From Porites lobata (Eukaryota; Cnidaria; Anthozoa; Scleractinia; Poritidae): DNA of 64,000 nucleotides. The stretch lies in assembly GCA_942486035.1 (NCBI GenBank), contig CALNXK010000164.1, positions 820,001 to 884,000 on the forward strand, read 5' to 3'. The notes below the pieces were generated by a model. It was not told where the DNA came from. It did no database searches and was given only the letters and a program-made list of their open reading frames with translations. Below are positions 44,402-55,416 of the stretch, piece by piece (position 1 is the stretch's first letter; every line of letters begins with the position of its first letter). Position numbers and translations under genes: made by a program.

Positions 44402-44714
44402 CGGAAGTATCTTTCAACTTCACTTCATCAACCGGTCTTTGAAGTTTCTTTAAGAGATTCTTCGCATATTCTTCTTTTGGATTAAGCGTCGTTCTGTCAC
44501 TGTTCTCCATCGCCGACCAGCCAGTTTTAACAAGAACTTCCACTGGAGACATGCTGATGCGCGATTCCAATGCTGTCAGTCGCTCGTTGGTTGTTTCATT
44601 CTTCATCCAGAGACATCCGCAAGCAAAAAGTACCTCCAATGAAAGAAAAGATCGCCTAATTGAAGGGAGAAAATCAACGAAGCGATGGGACTTCGAAGAG
44701 TTAACCGAAACCAT
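44402..44714 (-). CDS. Gene 2 exon 1: cytoplasmic start, signal anchor and coiled stretch
   Basis: 104 codons from the Met at 44714 to the donor ACTTCCG|GTATAC (phase 1). After an Arg-rich start (PSIRR) there is a hydrophobic run SFLSLEVLFACGCLW, then NETTNERLTALESRI with heptad-like spacing, and a charged C-terminal half. This order (basic start, short membrane anchor, coiled coil, then collagen) is that of type II membrane collagens. The hydrophobic run is short at about 15 residues. The phase matches the acceptor at 43609 and gives Glu at the junction. Confidence 0.62.
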
Positions 44715-45780
44715 TTTTCAGTCCAAGTGACGATCGTTTGCCGTCAGTGTCAGACACTCAGGAAAACGAAAGTCAGTGGAAAGTTGCCAGAATAATTTGA
44801 TCCTGTAAATTCCATCCCAGATAAACAAGGTATACATTTATACTTGGATACCTTTGTTACACAAGGATTAAAGTGTTGAAAAGAATACTCATGCACGGCA
44901 AGTGTCAATGAGAAGAATATCGCTCACAGGTGAGGCTTCGCGGTATAAATTGCGTAATAAGGACCGTTGGCTGCTTAGGATGACGACTCTTGGAAAATGT
45001 TAATGGTATCAGTCTGATCAGTTTCTTTTTCTGAATGCTTTCGCAAAGATCCTCCAGAAATCGTTCCGCCGAAAGCTTGCATCTATTTCCCCGGAAGCTT
45101 GTAGTTATTTTCTCGGCGGGTGAAACAAAAGCCGAAAAAAGCGTCTGCTCCCTGCAGGCCACTGGAATGGGGAATACAGGAAGAGGTTTGTTGCGATTGG
45201 CAAAATGCTTTTTAAAATAGAGTGTTTAACAAGAAACTGACCCTGAACTAACGTCAGTATAACGCTCAATTAAAGCAGACACAGATAGGGCAGTTGATCA
45301 CGGTGTTTTAATTTTCACAAAACTGTGAGTGTTAATTCACAAGAGAACAATGACTGTTTGGTATAACAGAAACGTGACATAGTGAGATTCAATATAATAG
45401 CTTAGAAAATACTATTAGTATAAATAGTTTCACCACATTCTGGTAAATGTCAAGCTTGCGTTACATGTGTTTTCATGCTTTCGCCGATTTAGAAACAAGA
45501 AAGGCACTGGTGCCGAAATTGTTCCGCAAATTATTTCTGGGATCGTTACTGGTGAAGCAAAGGCGTTTTTGAGAGACGCACTTCAACCGGAAGTGACGAC
45601 TTTTTCCTCTAATATTTGTATTGCTTAGTTTCTTTACACTTTTAGAGACGATTTAACTGAACACTTGCAAGAAACCACTGCTCAGGAATGAAAAACGCCT
45701 TTGCTTAAGTTCCCAAGTAACAGTCCCAGAGGTCTTTGCGAAAGTTAACTCGGCCCAATTTCCTTCTCGCTTCTTAAGTG
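44715..45780. other. Upstream of gene 2, nothing recognised
   Basis: Holds short overlapping frames on both strands near 44905-45220 without known motifs. The promoter of gene 2 should lie here, but no convincing TATA box or initiator was found. Confidence 0.45.
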
Positions 45781-45975
45781 CCGATGTCACAGTGATATGG
45801 GCATCCCTGCGCTTTGACCGTCCCCATTCCCAAAACCCTAGTGATATAGACATTCCCTGTAACCCTAACCCTAACCCAAATCGCTAAGGTAATATGACAA
45901 GGGGATGCCCATATTACTAGGGTTTTGGGAATGGGGATGCCAAAAACGCGGGGATGGCCATATCACTGTGACACC
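45781..45975. mobile_element. Foldback element with telomere-like apex
   Basis: The arms 45781-45857 and 45895-45975 are inverted copies containing CACAGTGATATGG, GGGATGCC-type and CCCAAAACCCTAGT phrases. The unpaired centre has CCCTAACCCTAACCC at about 45861-45876, identical to the animal telomere repeat read on the C-rich strand. Confidence 0.8.
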
Positions 45976-46978
45976 GGATTGCTACCACAGAAAGGAAAGC
46001 TTGACTTAAACGGAGAACAACTTTGTACCGTTGTTGTTGTTGTTGTTTTTATTTATACCAACTGAGCCAAGAGGTGTACTCTTCAAACTGTTGTCGTGCA
46101 ACTTTTCAATTATCTAAAATAAGCAGAAACCCCAGGTTGACACTAACTGGTATATTGAACTTACCTCCAGTACGAGATAAACACGATTAAGATGATGTAG
46201 TACAACTTCGACTTCCTTTAGCAAGACATTAAACAAAATTTAATAAATATACCTCTTTGTCGTCGATGGCATATTCGTTATGTCATCTGTTTACAACAGG
46301 TGATATCTAAGCACTGATCATGAATAAGTATAAAGATATCAGTATTTATTTTGAGTAACTCTTTTTACAAGTCTTGCTTTGGCACTTTGCACCACCCTTT
46401 TTCTAGTAACAATGAAGTGATATTTTCAGCATAATAATTAACTGTTGGCTAAGAGAGGGAGAATTTTTCCGTAATTATTCCCCCCTTGAAGTCTTATAAT
46501 CTAAAGCATTTATTCATTTATTCCAACCACGTCCTCCTTATCATGCAAATATATCAACAACTTGCCTCGCATACATCAACGGAAAGAGGAATTATTCAAA
46601 AACTGAGTTACCCACCATAGGGTTTTGTCATCGAAGTGAATAAAAAAACATGTCTTTTAACGAAGTTTGTAAGGACCACTGCTACTCAACGTGATGTAGA
46701 CTGATTCACCACACACCCTCGCTTGTAATGAATCTTGTTGCCAGAAATCGAAACATTACAGTGGGAGTCTAAAAATCCTGTTACCAGCAGGCATTTTAAA
46801 AACCATTTCAGCTAGACAAAATAAGGAAAAGTACGTGACTAAGACGGGAGACTAAAAGCCACCTCTCTCCGCTGAGCTAGCGGCGTGCACTTTGTTGCAA
46901 ATGGCGTTAAAACTGAGTATTCGTTTTACCTCAAGTTTGACTTTCTTTCCCTTTACAGTTTGGTTTTTTTTCGCATAG
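45976..46978. other. No recognisable gene
   Basis: A GTT run lies at 46030-46048. Otherwise AT-rich and featureless. Confidence 0.5.
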
Positions 46979-47130
46979 GTGCAATGAATCGGCTGATGCA
47001 AGTTTTAATTTTTGTCGTAGAACGCAAAAAGCCCGGCCTGCTGGGAAATAGATTACTATTTAATAGCAGGAAAAGAACAGGAACCCCTGAAGATTTTGAC
47101 AAAATGGCCCAAATTATGCTAGAAACTTGA
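46979..47130 (+). CDS. Candidate terminal exon, function unknown
   Basis: A pyrimidine tract and CGCATAG acceptor precede a 50-codon phase-1 frame with LIFVVERKKPGLLGNRLLFN and GTPEDFDKMAQIMLET before a stop at 47128-47130. No upstream exon on this strand was identified, so this may be chance. Confidence 0.25.
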
Positions 47131-47347
47131 AGAGGTTTTTTATATGACTATTTGCTCCTTTTTGTTACAACATGCAGTTTGCTTCTTTCCTTTTTCATTA
47201 AAGGGAATGGAAGAGGTTTGAATTTTTTTCACACCCTCCAAACGTTTAAATGCCTCTTAGACCCCTCAACAAATGTTTAATTCTTTGTTCTTCCTGCAGC
47301 TCCATCTCTGTAGGTGTTGCGATCATGACTCTCTAAATTCCCGCGCC

Positions 47348-48421
47348 TTAATTATCGACCGCTCTTACTTGAAGAGGCCTCTTCAATCCCAGCGCTTTGA
47401 TAAGCATTTTGCATTCTTCTCTGAACGTAGCGTTCATGTATCCGAATATCAGAGGATTGATAATACTGCTTGACCCAACTAGGTACGTAGCAAAAAAGTG
47501 TGCTTGCCTAGGAAGATCGAACGCTCCATTCGCTGTATCTATAGCTGTGATGATATAAAGAGGGGTCCAGCATACAAAGAAAGCAAAAATAATAGCAAAC
47601 AATGTTTTTGTGATCAAAATATCGTCAAGTGATAGCTTATTGCTTGATACAGAAGTGACTGTCATATCTGGCACATTGTCAAGGCGATGGACTTTAGTTT
47701 CCATAGAAATAGAATCGTTCGTGTTCAGGTAGAGGTCTGTTCTGACGCTGTGCACCATTTTTGAGTGCTTTTTGACAGAGCTGTATATTCAAAAATAGCA
47801 AAAAGCGACGATTACCATGGGTAAGATTGTGAAGAAAACAATTCTATAAATTGATTGTTTTTCTCTAGAATTTTCGATGGTATAAAAACAGATCATCTTT
47901 CCTGGATGAAAAGTGAAAGTATGGCCTCTAAGAAGGTAAGGCAACGGAGCAATGATTGCACAAAGTGACATGATGATGATTGACAGCAAGGTATACTTCC
48001 TTACAAAAAGGCTTCGAATAAATCCGAGGACACAGTACCCGAACGTAGCGATAGATAGCCGTCAGTGGGAACATAAGTTGAGCGATGTAAGCTAGCACGA
48101 CGCAACAGAATGCTTGAAATTGACAAGCGGACCAAGAGTACCTCCACTCTCCGTAAATGCTAACATCACACATAAACGGCATCACCAGCCCAGCCGTGAG
48201 GAGATCGGTAAGAGGGAGTACCAGGACATAAACACTTGTCATTCGTCGGAGACGATGGTTCTTGTAAACCGCCCAGTACAGGACGAAGTCCAAAAACAAG
48301 GCTGCTATATTCAAAATCACACTAAGTAACGCTTCGACAACCACGGTAGCGTTTCCTCGACTTGAAAGAAGTTCCGCTAGGGTGCAAGTCTCTACACGTT
48401 TTGCGACGTAACATTTGACAT
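47348..48421 (-). pseudogene. Class A (rhodopsin-type) G-protein-coupled receptor, inactivated
   Basis: Read on the minus strand over three segments, all seven helices are present: TM1 near 48330, TM2 with LPLTDLLTAG, TM3 beginning after SACQFQAF and ending with YRY in place of DRY, TM4 after LLSIIIM, TM5 with ILPMVIVAFCYF, TM6 with FFVCWTPLYI (CWxP), and TM7 with SSIINPLIFGY (NPxxY variant). It is intronless. Lesions: a one-base gain near 48010-48012 between TM3 and TM4, a TGA at 47789-47791 after TM5 where CGA (Arg) is expected, and a probable frame break near the start (ATG at 48419-48421 followed by NVT and then a stop). The ligand class cannot be told. Lesions typical of a decayed lineage-specific receptor copy. 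Confidence 0.8.
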
Positions 48422-48983
48422 GTTTGCCAAAAGACTTTCTGTCACCGCAACGCGTCTACAATGTACAAACTTTTCACTGAATCACCCGCAGATCTATATA
48501 TCTTCGAGAAATTAACATTTATAATTGCATTCAAATTCTTCATTTTAAATAACAAGTACTGCCCACGTCTTTAAATCTATTGATAGCATTCAAAAGCCAC
48601 CGTTACCATTGAGAAATACTAGAAGTAAATAATTCGGTGATTCGATGCCAGATCAGTTTTATATTTTATTCTTGTTTTACTTTTAGGGTTATTTACCTTG
48701 CCAAAAAGATGTATAACCTTTTATTATGTTCAATGTGCCTTCCAGAACGATTGTCTCCTCTTCCAAAGTAGCAGGGAATTAAAATTCAATAGGTTTCAAT
48801 TTAAACAGATCCGGCATTTCTTAGACTTTAAATTCACGGAAAGGCCCCGACAAATAAGATGCTCACAGCGTTTACAATACTAGTAAAATTACCTCAGTAT
48901 TTTTTAAATACACAAATTAATTAAACACGCATATTTTCCAGCAAAATGTGGTTTTAAACGTGTTACTTAGGAACCAAAACTAC
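48422..48983. other. No recognisable gene
   Basis: AT-rich spacer between the receptor relic and element D; only one unrecognised 61-codon plus frame (48698-48883). Confidence 0.5.
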
Positions 48984-50042
48984 TTAAGAGCCAATGCACA
49001 GAAAAATCGAGCAAAATCGGCAAATCGTGGCCACAGCTCAAAACCTAACTTACCCTCATTTTCAGTCTGTAATAAGGTTTTAATGAGTTTATAACACTGC
49101 TGAGGTTTAAATTTCAAAATGCGGCCGAGTTTGGGAATTATTTAAGATTTTCGATTTCAACGGTCTGCGTGCCTAAAATTAGCCGCCGAACACGGCAATA
49201 TAGCCTAGCGACAGAAATGAGCTGACTTTCATAAACGAGCGAATATATTGGCAATCTTCCACTTAAATCTCAAAAAGCAGATATCTAACAATTTCTGAAC
49301 GGCACATTTTTTAGATTTAGAGCATAAAATATCGACGAACCAGCAGAATTTTGAAACGTAATTTGCATATTGCTTATAAATACAACAATTTACCGCTAAA
49401 ACCAAAATCGAATTTTCTATATGGGGGAATTCTCCAAATCACCCCAAATCCCTCTTACTACCTAATGAGATATAGTACTTCAACATTATCTGAGAGTTAG
49501 TCTGGTGTTCTCGCGAACGCTTGTAAAATAGATTGATTATTTTGAGGTTATTTTGCCCCAAACAACCGCTAATTGACTCCAGGGTCAGTTGACACGTGCA
49601 CGTCACCTTAGTTTTATGCATCGATTTGAGCTCGTTAAAAGGGAGAAACTAACAAGATTCTTTTAATGTGTACCTGTTTTAATGAAATACACGCAATTTT
49701 CAAAAGGAGAGGCCGTTCAATGGGTAATTTCTGTTCTTGAGATCTTGTAGATTGTACCATAGCGTCTGCGAGTGGACCTGAGTCTAGGTCTGTTTTCCCG
49801 TGACTGCGAAATCACAATAACATCAAGAAATAATTCTCCCTCGAATCTTCGTAAGTGAATCAGCTTTGCAGTGCCTTACCTGAGATAAAAAGTGGGCCGA
49901 ATAGCAAAACAATTCTAGCGCAATTTGGATCCTTTGTGGAACGCAGTGTATTGGTGAGCGAAAGGTGAGTAAACAAACGTAGGAAAGTACGTTACCTTTG
50001 ATTGCGTGACCAGCCAGTAAACGATAGTCTCCAGCGAAAAAT

Positions 50043-50118
50043 TAGTCTGCTACACAGCCGTTTTTAGTGTCGGAGGAGCGTTGCGTGACGACACTAAAAA
50101 CGGCTGTGTAGCAGACTA
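50043..50118. mobile_element. 76-bp near-perfect hairpin MITE with 9-bp target duplication
   Basis: TAGTCTGCTACACAGCCG and its exact complement form a 30-bp stem around a GAGGAGCGTTGCGTGA loop. GCGAAAAAT is repeated exactly at 50034-50042 and 50119-50127. Perfect arms suggest a recent insertion into the left arm of element D. Confidence 0.92.
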
Positions 50119-50395
50119 GCGAAAAATAGGATTCGCAAAAATCTTGCTGATGAAAATTTAACAGTTTGTTACTATAAATTTTATAAATTTACACCTGGTT
50201 TTTCTAAAACTTTAAACAACGCATATCTGTCCAAGAGTATAAGAATGTTTCGAAAGATCCACCCCTAAATAACTGTGGGCTACTCCTTTTTCCCCATCAC
50301 CGATGTGCACTTTCTTCCCACTGTCTTTTGCATGAGGCTTGTATGCCTTTTTAACTGTTATCGACACTTAAAACTGGCCGTTTAAGGTGGCTGAA

Positions 50396-50968
50396 CACAG
50401 TTTTGTGCGCGGTCAGCGGAAACTCGCGTGGCGGCGCGTGTTTTAAATTAGACAAGCAAACATGGCGGCGAAAAAAACAATGGTACAGAGAAGACGATTT
50501 CTCAAAATCTAAACATTAAAATTTTGTGATATTTGGCAGAATTTTTCCTTTTATCGTATTTTAAATAATGAGAACTTTAAAATGGAAGTTGAACAGACGA
50601 ATTTTGCGACACATTTAATAACTACAGTACAATTATATTATTGATTATCTAAAAACCTGTCAGTTAAAATTTGGTCAAATAAGTTTCAAATGGTAATGAT
50701 TACTTATAGTAAGCTGTGTGCAAGTTTATAGCAAAATCTAATGAGCGAATTTTGTGTAAACTGAGCAAAAGTGAAATTTTAGGGTTGTATTCAATCGTTC
50801 ATGTTGCCATGGAAACTACGAAAACGCCACATTTTACCTGTCAATCAAAATCTTTCATCAATGTATTTTTCACTTGCCAAGTTTCAGCTTGTGAGCTGCA
50901 ACCTTTCTCTTGCCATGATTTGGCAAATAACATATAGTCACAAAATGCCAAAACTGTGTTCAGCCACC
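50396..50968. mobile_element. 573-bp non-autonomous element with TTAA target duplication
   Basis: The ends GGTGGCTGAACACAGTTTT and AAAACTGTGTTCAGCCACC are inverted and flanked by TTAA (50392-50395 and 50969-50972). No coding capacity. The ends differ from the other TTAA elements here. Confidence 0.88.
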
Positions 50969-50989
50969 TTAAGGCCTGGTTTAAGAACT

Positions 50990-51280
50990 TGACTGACTTA
51001 AAAAACCGTCGCGAACATGCGCTATTATTGTTGGACTTTGGAAGCTTTAAGCCCAAAATGATGGTGCAATCTCGAGAAATTTGCCCGGGTCTAATTTTAA
51101 GACAGGGAACGGGTACTAAGAAAGGGACGGTCTCATTTAGCAACCCGTGGACAATCTGGGCATTCTTGCCTTCTGTCGCAGGGGCAACCTTTAAGGCCAG
51201 GTACGCCGCCCCCACCCGAGAGGATTGCATGGCATCCACCATTTCAGTCGCTTTTTTTACATCATGACCTTCAATTATTA
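50990..51280 (-). other. Unrecognised 90-codon open stretch
   Basis: The minus frame contains EGHDVKKATEMVDAMQSSRV, GAAYLALKVAPATEGKNAQI and CLKIRPGQISRDC. Its composition is protein-like, but no family is recognised. It lies inside element D and could be a captured gene piece or transposon protein. Confidence 0.3.
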
Positions 51281-51991
51281 TGAATTATAATGCGGGCCTT
51301 GATCGTTGCCACCTTACCAGAAGTCTAATCTTCGTACTGTTAGACCATGAGAATCTCTATTATTATTCCATAAATTCACCATTGACTTTTCCTTGCTCAG
51401 CTTCCGGTAAACCGACACTCCGAAACATAGTTAATTGAGTGGAATGGTTATGAAACCCGTCAGACTCCTTTGTTATATGTTTTTGTGGACCTGAAAGTGC
51501 ACAACGTTCAAAAGAATTCCTATCATTTTGATTGTATTGACCAATAAAAACGTTGCATTAATTTATTCCGTAACAATTTGCCAACAGAAAACAAAGGATT
51601 GTGCACTTTCACGGTGCTTTGAACATAAACTGCAGCACTGTTGTTCTTATCATTGATGTTTGCCGCTTTTCATAACCAGTCTCCTCTAATAACTATGTCC
51701 GAAGCAAAAATAGCTTTACAACGACTCTATCCAGGCCAGAACTCCTGATATCAACAAATATACCCCCCCCCCTCTAAAGAAAGCAAACGTTCCCCGAACT
51801 ATTCACTTGACCCACCCCATCCCTTCGTTACGAAAAACTACGCACTCAGTTCACTGGACAAAACGCGCTCGTAAATATACCAAACTATAGCCGTTCATCC
51901 TACAAGCAATCTCAGTTTCAGCAGGCGTGGCCACGTTTCCAGTTGCTGTAAGATTAATTCGACACCTGCAACAGACACTGTAAATTAAATA
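51281..51991. other. Interior of D, no gene
   Basis: Featureless apart from a C run near 51761-51772. Confidence 0.5.
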
Positions 51992-52164
51992 GAGTGTTTT
52001 CACTCACGTGGCCAGCATCTATACAAATTTATTGGAACAAAAGAAAGCGTTTGCATAAGAAAGGAGTTCAACTCCCTCAGGACTGGTTTGGGACTCCAAC
52101 ATGGCCGCCGTTTCATTGTTTTGGGACGCCAATATGGCCGCCGTGACGTCATGTGAAAACACTC
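51992..52164 (-). mobile_element. 173-bp MITE (copy 2)
   Basis: Inverted copy of 17998-18170 with the same length. The ends GAGTGTTTTCAC and GTGAAAACACTC are flanked by TA on both sides (51990-51991 and 52165-52166), as for Tc1/mariner-type transposases. Confidence 0.9.
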
Positions 52165-52844
52165 TATACCTTGAAACTGTCAGGACGAGAAAGTTTATAA
52201 AAGACTTAACAGGTGTGCGCGGCGGTTTCCTTTTCTTCCTTTCCTCCCATTGCAGCACTCAAATTCGGACCCTGATATTAATTCTAGTAGTAATTAATCG
52301 TTCCTGAGCCGATAGGCACAAGGATACCAGTTTCTTGCAAAATATGCTGTGACATCCGTTTGCTCATCCCCTTTTCTGCCTTCGGCCGCTGATTAGGTTT
52401 GGTTCTGTGCTTTGAAATAACTTTAGGAACGAACATGATACGTGAGGGGCGTGTCCGGCTAAGGGCAAGTGACTCTCGGTGGTGAAGACATACTGAGCTT
52501 GTCAGTATTTCGTAGCCTGTACCACGTCGCGAAAATAGAACAAGCCAAAGAAAAATAAGACGCCTTTCTTTCCCCAGCCCACGCAGGTTTTTCGCATTAC
52601 TTTTTACTGCACAACTGATTCTACCTTTTCGAGCCGGAGCGAACATGGACGCCCTCCACTTCATTTTCGGCACCTGACTAAACGCAAGCGCTGACTTGTG
52701 CGCCTATGCTTCGTTTGCACTGAAGTAGCAGTATATGACCACGACAGACTTGCTGATATCCTTGGTTTGAAACCGCAATGGGCAAGAACAATTTCTTGAA
52801 AAGAGCAAACTATTTCCTCCTTAGCAGACATGGAGAACAACTAC
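52165..52844. other. Interior of D, unrecognised frame
   Basis: A 129-codon minus frame (52284-52673) is Arg/Lys/Ser-rich and unrecognised. Confidence 0.35.
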
Positions 52845-52914
52845 TAGGACTTAAGCAATGCCATTGCTTAAGTCCTACTAGACTTGAAAAGAGAAAGCAT
52901 GATGCTTTCTCTTT
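52845..52914. repeat. Two adjacent perfect palindromes
   Basis: TAGGACTTAAGCAATG (52845-52860) pairs with 52862-52877 around a single base. AAAGAGAAAGCAT (52888-52900) pairs with 52902-52914, also around a single base. Confidence 0.9.
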
Positions 52915-53464
52915 TTTATGATTTACGGCTAAACAGTACAATTTCATGTAGCTTTTACGCAAAATTAAATACTTAGTTGTTTACAGAATTGCATTTAACA
53001 ACAAATTACAGAAATTTAACTAAGTTTAGATCTCATAGATAAGAATTGAACGGAAAAAACTTTTGGGGTAAAAAAGTCAAAAAATGTTTGCTGGAAAATC
53101 ACTTAATGGACATAAATTATATACAATAGCAGAGATATCATGCCTGTAATTTTCCGTTCAATGCACCTTATGAGAAGTCTGACTAATCCACTGGTAACCC
53201 ATGCCTTAAAACCGCCTTGAACCTTAAAATTTAATCGATTTGCCTTTCATGCGTAGTGCAAATATATCTTCTAAACACTCCGGGGTTGGGGGTAAAATCA
53301 GAAAAACAGAACATTCAGTTACTGTACCATTTTTAAAAGTGGGACAGTATGTTTCCTAATCATCTTAGTTAACCGCTTTTAAAATAGGACAAAAGGACAC
53401 CTGGTCATACAGGAAAATGAATTTACTGTATCCCGAAAGCTTTGGTTTCCCGTGCACTTATTTT
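52915..53464. other. Interior of D, no gene
   Basis: AT-rich DNA without recognised features. Confidence 0.5.
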
Positions 53465-54522
53465 TCGCAGGAGACAATCGATAATTGCCTGGTCACGCAA
53501 TCGGAGGTGAGTAAACTAATTAAAAGTCACTGATACCATCGCCCCTTAGCAAATACACTACGTGCTGCAAAGGATCCAAATTGCGCTAGAATGTTTTCCT
53601 ATTCGGCCCACTTTTTATCTCAGGTAAGGTACTGCAAAGTGGACTCATTTACGAAGGTTCGAGCGAGAATTATTTCATGATGTTATTCTGATTTCGCAGT
53701 CACGGGAAAACAGACCTAGACTCAGGTCCACTCGCAGGCGCCATGGTACAATCTACAAGATCTCAAGAACAGACATTACCCATTGAACTGCCTCTCCTTT
53801 TGAAGATTGCGTGTATTTCATTAAAACAGGTACATATTTAAAAAATCTTGTTAGTTTCTCCCTTTTAACGAGCTCAAATCGATGCATAAAACTATGGTGA
53901 CGTGCACGTGTCAACTGACCCTGGGGTCAATTAGCCAGCTGATTAGCGGTTGTTTGGGGCAAAATAACCTCAAAATAATCAATCTATTTTACAAGCGTTC
54001 GCGAGAACACCAGACTAACTTTCAGATAATGTTGAAGTACTATATGTCATTAGGTAGTGAGCGGGATTTGGGGTGATTTGGAGAATTCCCCCATATAGAA
54101 AATTCGATTTTGGTTTTAGCGGTAAATTGTTGTATTTATAAACATTATGCAAATTACTTTTGAAAATTGTGCTCGTTCGTCGATATTTTATCCTCTAAAT
54201 CTAAAAAAATGTGCTGTTTAGAAATTGTTAATATCTGTTTTTTGAGATTTAAGCGGAAGATTGCCAATATATTCGCTCGTTTATGAAAGTCAGCTCATTT
54301 CTGTCGCTAGGCTATATTGCCGTGTTCGGCGGCTAATTTTAGGCCCGCGGACCGTTGAAATCGAAAATCTCAAATAATTCCCAAACTCGGCCGCATTTTG
54401 AAATTTAAACCTCAGCAGTGTTATAAACTCATAAAAACCTTATTACAGACTTAAAATGAGGGTAGGTTAGGTTTTGAGCTGTGGCCACGGTTTGCTCGAT
54501 TTTCCTGTGCATTCGCTCTTAA

Positions 54523-55416
54523 TACCTTATTTCATAATTTTAACATCACGTTTTGAGAAATAGAATTTTAAAAGTTTTTAAAAAAAATGATTATTAGACA
54601 CTACATCGACTGCTGAGTTTTCGTTACGACAGTCATCAATAAACATCGATTGAAAATATTTTATGTTCAGCAGTTAAAAACTATCATAATTATCTCTTCC
54701 AATTGTTTTGTTTGTTTCTTTGGTTTTCGTTTGTCTGTTAATTTTATTTTTTGTTGTTGAGAGCGGAGCCTCCTTTTTTCTTTTGAGCGAGGAGGAGAAA
54801 AGTAGACTACGCTAAGCCTTTGAGATTGCCCAAGCCCGAACTTCAATCTTCAAGTTCATCTTATTTCGTATTGTTACACGTCTTTTCCCAGTGCAAGCAT
54901 CATTTTATTGATAATCCGATGATCATCACTGATCATAACTGAGCCCGCAGGGACATGCTCAAGGCTATTAGGCCCAGGTTCGAAACCATATCCGAGATTC
55001 GAGTTGCGCGACTCAACAAAGATCTTACTGTTTTTATGCAAAGGCTTTCTCCCGTACGCCAAAGTCGAGCGAACGAAATAATTAAACGGTCTGCTTGAAG
55101 GGCGTAGGACACTGGTAAGACAAAAGCGAAATGAGCAATTTTCGTGTTTATAGACAGTGTAGGTCATGGTTTGATTAGACTTCGGCGGTACTCGCTCCTA
55201 CCTAAACATCACTAAAGGAACGTTTTAAGAACCTAAATAGCCTAACTCGCGTTAACTACCCTTCATATAAGAACTTGTTTAGGCTAACATGGAAACTCCA
55301 GGTTTTATTCGCGGTGTTTTACTGTACGCCTTCCAGTTTTTTTTTTTTTTTTTAATAAATCAATAAGTCAGAAAATACGTAAAACATACAGTATGCAAAT
55401 AGTAGAAATAGAAAGA
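54523..55416. other. Downstream of gene 3, no gene recognised
   Basis: Poly-T at about 55338-55355. A 97-codon minus frame (54874-55167) is unrecognised. Confidence 0.45.

Larger units (their letters stand above)
29502..44714 (-). pseudogene. Gene 2: membrane-anchored collagen-Ig-Ig-mucin-ZP protein, disrupted in this sequence
   Basis: Exons on the minus strand encode, in order, a short cytoplasmic start and signal-anchor segment, a linker, collagen Gly-X-Y repeats, two Ig modules (the second incomplete), a Thr/Pro-rich mucin stalk and a ZP domain. Nearly all junctions are phase 1; the ZP-C junction is phase 2 and rebuilds a Gly codon next to a conserved Cys. Collagen-Ig fusions of this form are a known cnidarian family, and ZP domains polymerise into extracellular filaments. 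Three lesions are visible: a one-base loss near 43431-43436, a 2.6-kb transposon in the collagen exon (40624-43234), and an in-frame TAA at 30348-30350. Unless these are allelic or assembly errors, the full protein cannot be made. Confidence 0.65.
48988..54518. mobile_element. 5.5-kb DNA transposon D with ~1-kb inverted arms and TTAA target duplication
   Basis: The arms 48988-50042 and about 53465-54518 are inverted copies over more than 1 kb, starting GAGCCAATGCACAG on the left and GAGCGAATGCACAG on the right. TTAA flanks both ends (48984-48987 and 54519-54522). The interior carries three MITEs and unrecognised frames, with no transposase. The design matches element A (TTAA, long arms, GAG start) although the arms share no sequence beyond that. 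Confidence 0.82.
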
